From positions 46,738 through 110,737 of the forward strand of contig NZ_LZHV01000073.1 of NCBI RefSeq assembly GCF_001667275.1: a stretch of 64,000 nt of DNA, written 5' to 3'. Shown here piece by piece: positions 8,326-16,146 of this stretch. The stretch comes from Mycobacterium sp. ACS4054 (GTDB lineage Bacteria > Actinomycetota > Actinomycetes > Mycobacteriales > Mycobacteriaceae). Every line of letters begins with the position of its first letter. Position 1 is the stretch's first letter. The notes under the pieces are model-generated. The model saw nothing but the letters and a program-made list of their open reading frames with translations, was not told the origin of the DNA and searched no databases. Made by a program: the position numbers and the translations under genes.

Positions 8326-9267
8326 CTAGGCCGACGCGGCGGCCAAAGCCTTCTCGTCCTCGTCGGCGAAGGTGTCCTCCAGCTGTAGCGGCGAGTAGTC
8401 GAGGTCGATCTCTTCCAGCGGCCGCCCGCGGGCGCTGGAGATGGTGCCGAAGCGGCGCATGCCCTTGTCGGCCGCGTACTGCATGAACTCGTCCACCGAC
8501 AGGCCGAAGGGCATCGGGTCGTACAGCGAGAAGCCCTCCTCGATGAGGCGCAGCCCCAGCGGCATGAGCTCGTTCATCCGGGTTTCGAAGACGCCCCAGT
8601 TGGCGTCGTCGGCCGCGACGTGGCGGCGGCAGGTGAAGGTGCCCCATGCCATATGGCGCCGCTCGTCGTCGCCGATGCGCCGGACCAGCTCCTGCATGCC
8701 GGGCAGGATGCCGCGCTCCACGCAGATCTTGTGCCAGCCGAAGTAGCCCGTGAGGGCGAGCATGCCCTCGACCATGTGGTTGTAGGTGACCGACGCGCGA
8801 ACCTGGGCAGCCGGTGACGGGTCGACCGAAAGCGCGTTGAGGCAGTCGGGGAGTTCCTCGTAGAAGATCGTCCGGTAGGTGGGGATGTCGTCGAGGTACT
8901 CGTGCAGGTCGTCGGTGACGCCGACGGCGTCGAGCCACATCCGGAACACCTGGACGTGCTTGGCCTCCTCGAACGCGAACTGCGTCAGGTACATCTCGTC
9001 GCCCAGCCGGCCCTCGACCCGCATCGCGGACATGAACGGCTGGATGTCCTCGGTCACCGCTTCCTCGCCGGCGATGAACTCGGCGCAGAGCCGGATGGCG
9101 TAGTGGCGCTCGTCGTCGGTCAGCTGCTCCCAGTCGGCGCGGTCACGGGAGAAGTCGATGTCGGCCGGGTTCCAGAACTTGGCGTTGCCGCCGGCGAACA
9201 GCCGCAGCGGCAGGCTGTCCCAGTTCAGGCCCCCGCGAACCATCGAGTTCGTGTGTGTGCGTGTCAT
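8326..9267 (-). CDS. R2-like ligand-binding oxidase (R2lox, Rv0233-like)
   Basis: A 313-residue ferritin-like four-helix-bundle oxidase with a heterodinuclear Mn/Fe centre, related to ribonucleotide reductase R2 but binding a long-chain fatty-acid-like ligand. All six predicted metal ligands are present and fall on the numbering of the M. tuberculosis protein: E68, E101, H104, E167, E202 and H205. The residues of its Val-Tyr ether crosslink, V71 and Y162, are also conserved. It is a lipid-handling oxidase candidate rather than an RNR subunit; the physiological substrate is unknown. Its start codon overlaps the stop of the upstream TetR gene by 4 bp (ATGA, 9264-9267), so the two are translationally coupled. 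Confidence 0.92.
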   Translation of the reverse strand: MTRTHTNSMVRGGLNWDSLPLRLFAGGNAKFWNPADIDFSRDRADWEQLTDDERHYAIRLCAEFIAGEEAVTEDIQPFMSAMRVEGRLGDEMYLTQFAFEEAKHVQVFRMWLDAVGVTDDLHEYLDDIPTYRTIFYEELPDCLNALSVDPSPAAQVRASVTYNHMVEGMLALTGYFGWHKICVERGILPGMQELVRRIGDDERRHMAWGTFTCRRHVAADDANWGVFETRMNELMPLGLRLIEEGFSLYDPMPFGLSVDEFMQYAADKGMRRFGTISSARGRPLEEIDLDYSPLQLEDTFADEDEKALAAASA

Positions 9268-9956
9268 GAGATCTCCTCGGATTGTTGTGGGGCGAAGTGG
9301 ACGGGCGGGCGCGGTGCCGCCGAGAAGGCGGCCGCCAGCACCCCGACGAGCCGGCGCACGGCCAGCGCCGGTTGCTCCGGTGTGGGTTCGTCGAGCCCGA
9401 GAATCGGATCCAACCCGCGCATGTATGGCGCGAGCGCCAGGTGCGGAAAGACCAAGAGCAGCAACGACAACAGCGCGTCGGTGTCCGAATCGGCGCGCAG
9501 GTCGCCGCGCACCTGCGCGTCGCGCACCAGCGGCCGCATCACCTCCAGGTAGTGGCGGTGGATGACGTTTTGCACGCTGACGCGCGCCTCGGTATCGACC
9601 TCCAGGGTCGCCGCGGCGTGCAGCGCCCGCTCATGCGGGTGGTCGGCGAAGTAGGCCACCCATGCGTCGAGCCAGTCGGTGAGGAAGTCGAAGAACGGCC
9701 GGCTCGGATCCAGCTCGCGGATCCGGTCCTCCATGTAGGCCCGGACTCGCTGGCTGGCGATGTCGGCGATGAACGCGTACAGGTCGCGCTTGTCCGCGAA
9801 GTATTGGAAGAGGCTGCCTTTGGCGACGCCGGCCCTCCGCGCGATGACGTTGAGGCTGCCGCGGGAGAACCCGTGCGCCCCGAATTCGTTTTCCGCGGCT
9901 TCGATGATCGCCGCGCGACGAGCGGGGTCGACCCGCGCCCAAGTCACCGTTGGCAA
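9264..9956 (-). CDS. TetR-family regulator of the R2lox operon (Rv0232-like)
   Basis: A 230-residue TetR-type repressor. The N-terminal helix-turn-helix lies at about residues 15-60 (GSLNVIARRAGVAKGSLFQYFADKRDLY); the remainder is a helical ligand-binding domain. The start is TTG 9956 with AGGGGG a few bases upstream. The gene is the first of a two-gene operon with R2lox. A 15-bp palindrome lies 19 bp upstream of the start and is a likely autoregulatory operator. The effector is probably a hydrophobic compound handled by R2lox, but that is inference. Confidence 0.85.
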   Translation of the reverse strand: MPTVTWARVDPARRAAIIEAAENEFGAHGFSRGSLNVIARRAGVAKGSLFQYFADKRDLYAFIADIASQRVRAYMEDRIRELDPSRPFFDFLTDWLDAWVAYFADHPHERALHAAATLEVDTEARVSVQNVIHRHYLEVMRPLVRDAQVRGDLRADSDTDALLSLLLLVFPHLALAPYMRGLDPILGLDEPTPEQPALAVRRLVGVLAAAFSAAPRPPVHFAPQQSEEIS

Positions 9957-9974
9957 TGCGGCCCCCTAACCTCG

Positions 9975-9993
9975 ATGACCACTGGTCATATTA
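9975..9993 (-). promoter_or_regulatory. Promoter/operator of the TetR-R2lox operon
   Basis: ATGACC-ACT-GGTCAT (9975-9989) is a perfect 15-bp inverted repeat. On the minus strand TAATAT (9988-9993) overlaps its edge by two bases and could serve as the -10 element. A repressor bound here would cover the transcription start, as expected for TetR autoregulation. Confidence 0.55.
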
Positions 9994-10044
9994 CGGTGAG
10001 CTGCGTCACAGTCAAGAGGTTTCCGGTGGGCGGCTTGCGCCCGG

Positions 10045-11742
10045 CTACGGCCGCATCTCGTACGCGCCGTTGAGCGGAAGGATGTACTCCTTCCAGATCT
10101 GGGCGTAGCGCGCGGGGTCGTGGGCGGGGCGGCGGATCATCCGCGTCGCGAAGCGGGCCTGGTCGTCCGTCGTCGTGGGCTTGTCGCTCAACTCCACGGC
10201 GTAGCCGTTGAAGTCGCGCACCAGCACGGCGAAGATCGCGTCGATCAACGCCTCGTCGACGTCCGACAGCGCGGCCTCCTCGAGGATGAGTTGCGCGTAA
10301 GGCACCGTCGCGAACAACTGGCCGACCGCGAACGCGAAGTCGACGTCCTTCTGCTGGGCGGCGTCGGGGGTGGCGCTGGCCAGCATGTCGGCGAGCACGT
10401 CGATCTGCTGGCGCAGCAGCGCGACATTGGGTAGCTGGGCGAAGGCGTCGAACGGCGCGCGCCAGTCGTGGAAGCGCACCTTGCCCAGCCCGCCGGTCGG
10501 CCCCTGCGCGAACAGGAACGCGTCATCGGCCGCGTCGTCGCGACGACCGATCAACGGCAGGTCGCCGCTCGGGGCGAACAGGAAGTTGGGCATGAACTTC
10601 GCCAGCAGCCCGATGTTGATGTGCACGGTGCCCTCAAGCCTTGGCAGCAAACCGATTTCGCGGGTGACGGCCTCGAAGAAGGTGTCCTTCTCCACGCCCT
10701 TGGCGGCGATGACGTCCCACAGCGCGATGATCACCCGCTCGCCCTCGCTGGTGACCTTCGCCTTGGTCAGCGGGCTGTACAGCAGGTAGCGGCGGTCGTC
10801 CGCCGACGCGCTGCGCATGTAGTCACAGGCCCGGGTGCACACCAACCGCATCGCGACCAGCCGCAGGTAGGCGTCGGTGAGCAGCCGCCGCACGTGGCTG
10901 AAGTCGGTGACGACGGTGCCGTACAGCACCCGGTTGGAGGCGTGGGTGACCGCCTCGTACATGGCGTGGGTGCACATGCCGACGGCGCCCCAGCCCAGGT
11001 TGTACTTGCAGACGTTGACGGTGTTCAGCGCTGCGTGGAACGCCTCGGGACCGCGGTGCAGGATGTCGGCCTCGGTGACCGGGTAGTCGCGCAGCGCGTA
11101 GTTGGCCACGAAGTTCTGGGAGTTCACCACGTTCTTGATCAGCTCGTACCGGTCGTGCTGCGAGTCGGCGGCGAAGAAGACGTATTCGTCAGAACCCGCG
11201 ATCTTGCCGAATGTGGAGACCATCCGCGCGACGTTGGCGTTGCCGATGTAGTACTTCTCGCCGCTCGCCGTCCAGCCGTGTTCGGACGGGGTCAGGATCA
11301 TGTCGGTCTGGTAGACGTCGGCGCCGTGGGTCTGCTCCGACAGCCCGAACGCGAAAACCTCGCCGGCCTCCAGCTCCGCGGCGGCCTTGCGCTTCGCCTC
11401 CTCGTTGGGGCTCATCCAGATGGGCCCCAGGCCCAGCGCGGTGACCTGGAAGGGGTACCAGTAGCTCAGCCCGTAGAAGCCCACGATCTCGGCGAACTCG
11501 CTGATCCGGTAGGTGTCCCAGCGGCAATCGTCCGCGCCGTACTCGGACGGCGTCAGCAGGGACGCGAAGATGCGCTCGCGTCCGATGTGGTCCAGAAATT
11601 CCGAGTACCAGACCCGGTTGTGGTCGTCCGACTTCAGCCGCGCCTTGCCGCGCGACTCGAAGAAGTCCACCGTCGCGGCCATGATCTCCCCCGAACGGCG
11701 ATCCGGGTAGCGGCGTTGCAAATGGTTGGGATTGAGCAACAT
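10045..11742 (-). CDS. fadE4: Acyl-CoA dehydrogenase FadE4
   Basis: A 565-residue member of the large acyl-CoA dehydrogenase/oxidase group, matching FadE4 (Rv0231) in length and place. It would carry out FAD-dependent alpha,beta-desaturation of an acyl-CoA. The middle domain (FGLSEQTHGADVYQTD) and the helical C-terminal region are visible; the catalytic base was not assigned with confidence. The start was set at ATG 11742 (MLLNPNHLQRRYP) rather than the longer frame to 11817: it gives the family length and has TACCGT at -13 to -8, compatible with a leaderless mRNA. It is divergent from php, with a strong palindrome in the 98-bp gap. Confidence 0.8.
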   Translation of the reverse strand: MLLNPNHLQRRYPDRRSGEIMAATVDFFESRGKARLKSDDHNRVWYSEFLDHIGRERIFASLLTPSEYGADDCRWDTYRISEFAEIVGFYGLSYWYPFQVTALGLGPIWMSPNEEAKRKAAAELEAGEVFAFGLSEQTHGADVYQTDMILTPSEHGWTASGEKYYIGNANVARMVSTFGKIAGSDEYVFFAADSQHDRYELIKNVVNSQNFVANYALRDYPVTEADILHRGPEAFHAALNTVNVCKYNLGWGAVGMCTHAMYEAVTHASNRVLYGTVVTDFSHVRRLLTDAYLRLVAMRLVCTRACDYMRSASADDRRYLLYSPLTKAKVTSEGERVIIALWDVIAAKGVEKDTFFEAVTREIGLLPRLEGTVHINIGLLAKFMPNFLFAPSGDLPLIGRRDDAADDAFLFAQGPTGGLGKVRFHDWRAPFDAFAQLPNVALLRQQIDVLADMLASATPDAAQQKDVDFAFAVGQLFATVPYAQLILEEAALSDVDEALIDAIFAVLVRDFNGYAVELSDKPTTTDDQARFATRMIRRPAHDPARYAQIWKEYILPLNGAYEMRP

Positions 11743-11749
11743 GGCGTGG

Positions 11750-11755
11750 ACGGTA
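11750..11755 (-). promoter_or_regulatory. -10 element TACCGT for leaderless fadE4
   Basis: On the minus strand TACCGT sits at -13 to -8 from ATG 11742 and fits TAnnnT. No Shine-Dalgarno sequence is present before the start. Confidence 0.45.
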
Positions 11756-11782
11756 CTGCACCGGCGCCGCCGCCGGAACGCA

Positions 11783-11800
11783 CCGGACAAAACTGTCCGG
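11783..11800. promoter_or_regulatory. 18-bp palindrome between fadE4 and php
   Basis: CCGGACA-AAAC-TGTCCGG is a perfect inverted repeat with 7-bp arms. It lies 41 bp from the fadE4 start and 40 bp from the php start, almost centred in the divergent gap. It is a good candidate operator for joint control of both transcripts. Confidence 0.6.
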
Positions 11801-11805
11801 CCCTG

Positions 11806-11833
11806 TTGTGCGACCACCGAGTCGACCTAGCAT
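11806..11833 (+). promoter_or_regulatory. Promoter of leaderless php
   Basis: TTGTGC (11806-11811), a 16-nt spacer and TAGCAT (11828-11833) form a plausible housekeeping promoter. TAGCAT is at -13 to -8 from GTG 11841, so transcription would start at or next to the start codon. Confidence 0.5.
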
Positions 11834-11840
11834 CAGTCAC

Positions 11841-12821
11841 GTGTCAGAACTCAATACCGCCCGCGGCCCCATCGATACCGCCGACCTCGGCGTGACGCTC
11901 ATGCACGAGCACGTGTTCATCATGACCACCGAGATCGCCCAGAACTATCCCGAAGCCTGGGGCGACGAGGAACGCCGGGTGGCCGACGCCATCGACCGGC
12001 TCAACGAACTCAAGTCCCGCGGGGTCGACACCATCGTCGACCTGACCGTGATCGGACTGGGCCGCTACATTCCGCGCATCGCGCGCGTCGCGGCGGCCAC
12101 CGAGCTGAATATCGTTGTGGCGACCGGTCTTTACACGTACAACGATGTGCCGTTCTGTTTCCACTATCTGGGCCCCGGCGCGCCGCTCGACGGCCCCGAG
12201 ATCATGACCGACCTGTTCGTCCGCGACATCGAGCAGGGCATCGCCGACACCGGCGTCAAGGCCGGGGTCCTCAAATGCGCCACCGACGAGCCCGGCGTCA
12301 CGCCCGGCGTCGAGCGGGTGCTGCGCGCCGTCGCGCAGGCGCACAAGCGCACCGGGGTGCCGATCTCCACCCACACCCACGCGGGGCTGCGGCGCGGGCT
12401 CGAGCAGCAACGCATCTTCGAGGAGGAGGGCGTCGACCTGAGCCGCGTGGTCATCGGCCATTCCGGCGACACCACCGATCTCGGCTACCTCGAGGAACTC
12501 ATCGCCGCCGGCTCCTACATCGGGATGGACCGATTCGGCATCGACGTGTACCTGCCGTTCGAGGACCGGGTCAACACCGTGGCGCAGATGTGCGAGCGTG
12601 GGCATGCCGACAAGATGGTGCTGTCCCACGACGCGAACTGCTACTTCGACGCGATACCCGAGGACCTGCTGGCGGTGGCCGCACCGAACTGGCATTACCT
12701 GCACATCCACAACGACGTCATCCCCGCGCTCAAGGAGCGCGGCGTCACCGACGAGCAGCTGAAGACCATGCTCGTCGACAACCCCCGCCGCATCTTCGAG
12801 CGGCAGGGCGCATATGAGTGA
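11841..12821 (+). CDS. php: Phosphotriesterase-like lactonase Php
   Basis: A 326-residue binuclear metallohydrolase of the phosphotriesterase-like lactonase group, the same length as M. tuberculosis Php (Rv0230c). These enzymes hydrolyse lactones and, weakly, organophosphates. The metal site is complete: H22 and H24 (MHEHVF), the carboxylated K145 (VLKCATDE), H178 (STHTHAG), H207 (IGHSGD) and D264 (LSHDANC). The GTG start at 11841 gives the family length and is probably leaderless. The last 8 bp overlap the next gene, an acyl-CoA ligase, so the two are likely translationally coupled. The natural substrate is unknown. Confidence 0.9.
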   Translation: MSELNTARGPIDTADLGVTLMHEHVFIMTTEIAQNYPEAWGDEERRVADAIDRLNELKSRGVDTIVDLTVIGLGRYIPRIARVAAATELNIVVATGLYTYNDVPFCFHYLGPGAPLDGPEIMTDLFVRDIEQGIADTGVKAGVLKCATDEPGVTPGVERVLRAVAQAHKRTGVPISTHTHAGLRRGLEQQRIFEEEGVDLSRVVIGHSGDTTDLGYLEELIAAGSYIGMDRFGIDVYLPFEDRVNTVAQMCERGHADKMVLSHDANCYFDAIPEDLLAVAAPNWHYLHIHNDVIPALKERGVTDEQLKTMLVDNPRRIFERQGAYE

Positions 12822-14295
12822 GCCGATCCCGCCGATCGGCACCCAGATCGCGGCGCTGGCCGCACTCGCGCCCGACGAACCCGCCGTCACCTGCGACGGG
12901 CTGACCCTCACCCGGGCCGAACTCGACGCGTCGACGAACCGGCTGGCGCGCGCCTACGCGGAGCGGGGCGTCGGGGTCGGCGACTACGTGACGATCGTGC
13001 TGCCCAACTCCGTCGAGTGGATCCAGGCGGCGGTGGCGTGCTGGAAGCTGGGGGCGGTGCCCCAGCCGCTGTCGGCGCGGTTGCCGGACGCGGAGCTGGC
13101 CGGCCTGCTCGAGTTGCGGCCGTCCGCCCTGCTGGTGGGCCGCGAAAGCCCCGAAATGCCCAGCGTCCCAGTGGGTTTCATGCCCGGCCCGGAATACTCC
13201 GACGCCGCGCTGCCGGAGGCGGTCTCGCCCGTGTGGAAGGCGATGGGATCCGGCGGCAGCACCGGCCGTCCGAAGTTGATCGAATCCGCGGGCGACACCC
13301 GGATACCGGCAGCCATCGGTTATCCGCTGGGCGCACAAGAGGGCGACACGACCCTGGTGCCGATCCCGTTGTCCCACAACACCGGGTTCACCACCGCGAC
13401 CATCGCGCTGCTGATGCGGCATCACCTCGTCGTGATGAGCCGGTTCGACCCGGGGCAATTCCTGCGGCTGATCACCGACCATCGCGTCACGTTCCTGACG
13501 ACGGTGCCGACGATCATGCAGCGGACGCTGCCGGTCTACCATGCCGACCCCGGCTCCTACGACCTGTCGTCGATCCGCCGGTTCTGGCACATGGGGGCGC
13601 CGTGCCCGCCGGCGGTCAAGCAGGCCTGGATCGACCTGCTGGGGCCCGAGGCCGTCTGGGAACTGTACGGCGGCACCGAGTTACAGGCGCTCACCTTCAT
13701 CTCCGGCGACCAGTGGCTGAGCCACCGCGGCTCGGTCGGCGTGGTGGTCGCCGGTGAGATGCGGGTGCTCGACGACGACGGCAACCCGTGTCCGCCCGGC
13801 GTGGTCGGCGAGATCTACATGCGGCCCGGTCCGGGCAGCGGGCCCACCTACCGCTACGTCGGCGCCACCGCCAAGTCCCGCGACGGCTGGGATTCCCTTG
13901 GCGATCTAGGCCATTTCGACGCCGACGGCTTCCTATATCTGTCGGACCGCCGGGTGGACATGTTCACCGTAGGCGGGCGCAACGTCTACCCCGCCGAGAT
14001 CGAGAACGCGTTGTCCGCGCACCCCGATGTGCTGTCCTGCCTCGTGGTCGGCGTGCCCGACCCGAACTCCGGCGACCTGGGCCAGGTGCCCTACGCGCTG
14101 GTGCACACGGCCGACGGCGCCACGCTGGACGCCGCGGGCGTGCGCGAGTTCCTGCGCGAACGCATCGCGGGCTACAAGGTGCCGGCGTTCGTCGAATTCG
14201 TCGACGCCCCATTGCGCGACGACGCCGGCAAGGCCCGACGATCGGCGGTGCGCGCCGAGATCATGGCGCGCCTGCAGGCCACCGAGCCGGCCTGA
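12814..14295 (+). CDS. AMP-dependent acyl-CoA ligase (bile-acid-CoA-ligase-like)
   Basis: A 493-residue ANL-superfamily ligase that would activate a carboxylic acid to its CoA ester through an acyl-AMP. The nucleotide loop is SGGSTGRPK (residues ~147-155), the adenylate motif is YGGTE, the hinge region is VDMFTVGGRNVYPAEIE, and the C-terminal lysine motif is DDAGKARRS. It resembles ligases labelled bile-acid or crotonobetaine CoA ligase, so a bulky or short acid is possible. It starts inside php (8-bp overlap), which suggests that php produces or handles the acid that this enzyme activates. I do not remember this gene at the M. tuberculosis php locus. Confidence 0.75.
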   Translation: MSEPIPPIGTQIAALAALAPDEPAVTCDGLTLTRAELDASTNRLARAYAERGVGVGDYVTIVLPNSVEWIQAAVACWKLGAVPQPLSARLPDAELAGLLELRPSALLVGRESPEMPSVPVGFMPGPEYSDAALPEAVSPVWKAMGSGGSTGRPKLIESAGDTRIPAAIGYPLGAQEGDTTLVPIPLSHNTGFTTATIALLMRHHLVVMSRFDPGQFLRLITDHRVTFLTTVPTIMQRTLPVYHADPGSYDLSSIRRFWHMGAPCPPAVKQAWIDLLGPEAVWELYGGTELQALTFISGDQWLSHRGSVGVVVAGEMRVLDDDGNPCPPGVVGEIYMRPGPGSGPTYRYVGATAKSRDGWDSLGDLGHFDADGFLYLSDRRVDMFTVGGRNVYPAEIENALSAHPDVLSCLVVGVPDPNSGDLGQVPYALVHTADGATLDAAGVREFLRERIAGYKVPAFVEFVDAPLRDDAGKARRSAVRAEIMARLQATEPA

Positions 14296-14344
14296 CCCCA
14301 ACGCACCAAGAATCTTCCAAGCCCGCGGCCCCATCATCGGGCCC

Positions 14345-14821
14345 ATGCAGATCGAACCCCTGAGCACGGAGCTGATCGAACGCTATCTGCAATCGCGTCA
14401 GTTGCGGTTCTTCCGCAGCGACGACGGCGAGGAGTTCATGATGCTGCCCAGCTACGAGCGCGGCAAGCTGCACGTGAACCTGCGGATCAACGGTTTGCGG
14501 CGCGACGTCTTCGAGATCTCGGTCAGCCCCGCCGGCTACTACCCCGCCACCGAGCGGCCGCGGCTGATGGAGCTGGTGAACGACTGGAATCGCGAAACCC
14601 ATTGGCCCAAGGCGTTTGTGCGCGAGACGGCCCGGCCCAGCCAGGTCAGCGTCGTCGGCGAGAACGCCTACCTGCTGTCCGACGGCATCCACGTCGAGGC
14701 GCTGGGCGGCCTCATCCGGTCCACCGTCGAGTACGGGGCCGACCTGTTCGAGAAGATCGACCGGGCCATCTGCCTGCCGTCCGCGGACACGCTGGAAGAG
14801 TGGATGGACCGCACCGGCTAG
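14345..14821 (+). CDS. YbjN-domain protein
   Basis: A 158-residue soluble protein with the YbjN fold (type III secretion chaperone-like). The typical pattern is visible: an N-terminal helix, then strands around LRFFRSDDGEEFMMLP and LHVNLRINGLRRDVFEIS, then the NDWNRETHWPKAFV helix. The start was set at ATG 14345 because the longer open frame lies inside the ligase gene. It follows the ligase by 49 bp on the same strand. Its stop overlaps the stop of the convergent acyltransferase gene by 4 bp. The cellular role is unknown; actinobacterial YbjN proteins may act as chaperones or regulators. Confidence 0.7.
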   Translation: MQIEPLSTELIERYLQSRQLRFFRSDDGEEFMMLPSYERGKLHVNLRINGLRRDVFEISVSPAGYYPATERPRLMELVNDWNRETHWPKAFVRETARPSQVSVVGENAYLLSDGIHVEALGGLIRSTVEYGADLFEKIDRAICLPSADTLEEWMDRTG

Positions 14822-15999
14822 GGCGCGATCGCGTCCGCCTCGGCGTCCACGGCGCCGCGGCTCTCGGCCGGCGCCTCGCGTTTTTCCCAGCGCCGCAACG
14901 CTTCCCGGCAGGGCGACTCGACCAGGCCGTAGCTGACGGCGGCGATCGCCCACCCGAAGATCAGGGTCAGCGCCAGCACGGCGGGCATCCGGCCGGTGAA
15001 CGCGAACGTGCCGAGCACCGGGAACACCATGGCCAGCGCGGCCAGGTGCCACACGAACAGGCCGTAGGACCACCGCCCCAGCGTCACCATCAGGGTGCTG
15101 CCCAGCAGGCGATGCGAAGTGTCGACGCGGTCCAGCACCAGGGGGGCGACGAGCGCGAAGGCCACCAGCGAGCCCGCCGCCGTCTTGACCGCGAACTGCG
15201 TTGCGGTGCCGGGGATCAGGCCCTCCGGTCCGGCCAGCGGGGAGGCCGCCAGCAGGTAGGCGAGCACGGCGACGACGGCCATCGCGACCCGCCGGCGGGC
15301 CCACCGGTGTGGTGGGCCGACCGGGCTGTGCACCCATTCCGCCAGCAGCATGCCGGCGGCGAACCAGGAGAAGAACGCGGGCGGCCAGTTGAGCGGGTTG
15401 GTGCCCGACCCGGAATGGATGGGCACCCAGCCCCACAACCAGCTCAGCGCCCCCAGCCCGGCGATGGCCGGCACCCGCGCACCGACTGGCAGGCGCCGCG
15501 CCAGCAACGCCAGGACCGGCAGGGCCAGGTAGAAGCTGACCTCGACGGAAAGGCTCCACATCTGGGTCAGCCCGCCGGTCAGGGTGAGGGGCACGTAGAT
15601 CTGGGTGAGGGTCAGGTTGGCCAACCACACCGTCGGGCTGGCGCGATCCGCGTCGGGCAGCAGCGACAGGATCACCACGACCGCCACCAAGTAGGCCGGC
15701 ATGATGCGCACCACCCGGGACCGCAAGTAGTGGCCCGTGCGGGGTCGCGCTCCCAAACCCCGTGCCGCCGCGGCGTGGCCGCGCCACAACAGGAAACCGG
15801 ACAGCGCGAAGAACACCGCGACCGCGAGGTCGAAGCGGCCGAAGAGCCTCCCGGTGACCCCGCTGGAGTGCCCGGTCTGGAACGCGACGTGGGTGACCAC
15901 CACGCCCATCGCCGCGCAGGCGCGCATCCCCTCCACCGCGGGCAGGAAGCTGCGGGTCCCGCCCGCCCGCTGGCCATCCGTCACCCCCACAGTCTGCAT
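14818..15999 (-). CDS. tmaT: Membrane acyltransferase, TmaT-like (Rv0228-like)
   Basis: A 393-residue integral membrane acyltransferase 3 family protein with about ten helices. The first helix region carries the catalytic-type His (VVTHVAFQTG), followed by FFALSGFLLWRG and RIMPAY, all typical of this family. It corresponds by position to Rv0228, the mycobacterial homologue of corynebacterial TmaT, which acetylates trehalose monomycolate before export; this is known family work and was not deduced here. The C-terminal ~25 residues are an acidic, low-complexity tail. It is divergent from the DUF3068 gene, with an inverted repeat and promoter in the 147-bp gap. The start ATG 15997-15999 has no clear ribosome site. 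Confidence 0.8.
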   Translation of the reverse strand: MQTVGVTDGQRAGGTRSFLPAVEGMRACAAMGVVVTHVAFQTGHSSGVTGRLFGRFDLAVAVFFALSGFLLWRGHAAAARGLGARPRTGHYLRSRVVRIMPAYLVAVVVILSLLPDADRASPTVWLANLTLTQIYVPLTLTGGLTQMWSLSVEVSFYLALPVLALLARRLPVGARVPAIAGLGALSWLWGWVPIHSGSGTNPLNWPPAFFSWFAAGMLLAEWVHSPVGPPHRWARRRVAMAVVAVLAYLLAASPLAGPEGLIPGTATQFAVKTAAGSLVAFALVAPLVLDRVDTSHRLLGSTLMVTLGRWSYGLFVWHLAALAMVFPVLGTFAFTGRMPAVLALTLIFGWAIAAVSYGLVESPCREALRRWEKREAPAESRGAVDAEADAIAP

Positions 16000-16060
16000 C
16001 TGATGCGTTTGCGAACGAATGGGTACACCCGAAGCACCCGCGGGGCGACGGCAACCGGTT

Positions 16061-16079
16061 CGTAAGCCGGGGCCTTACG
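16061..16079. promoter_or_regulatory. Inverted repeat upstream of the DUF3068 gene
   Basis: CGTAAG (16061-16066), a 7-nt spacer and CTTACG (16074-16079) form an inverted repeat. A second small palindrome, AACCGGTT, lies about 9 bp upstream. The repeat occupies the -35 region of the promoter below and sits between divergent envelope genes. Confidence 0.4.
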
Positions 16080-16088
16080 TTCGGCTGT

Positions 16089-16094
16089 TAGGGT
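16089..16094 (+). promoter_or_regulatory. -10 element TAGGGT for the DUF3068 operon
   Basis: TAGGGT fits TAnnnT. It would start transcription near 16101 and give a leader of about 45 nt that contains the AGGAGGG ribosome site (16131-16137). Confidence 0.35.
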
Positions 16095-16146
16095 CAAACG
16101 GGTTTGCGGCTGACGACGCAAGAGAGCACTAGGAGGGCACGGCCAC

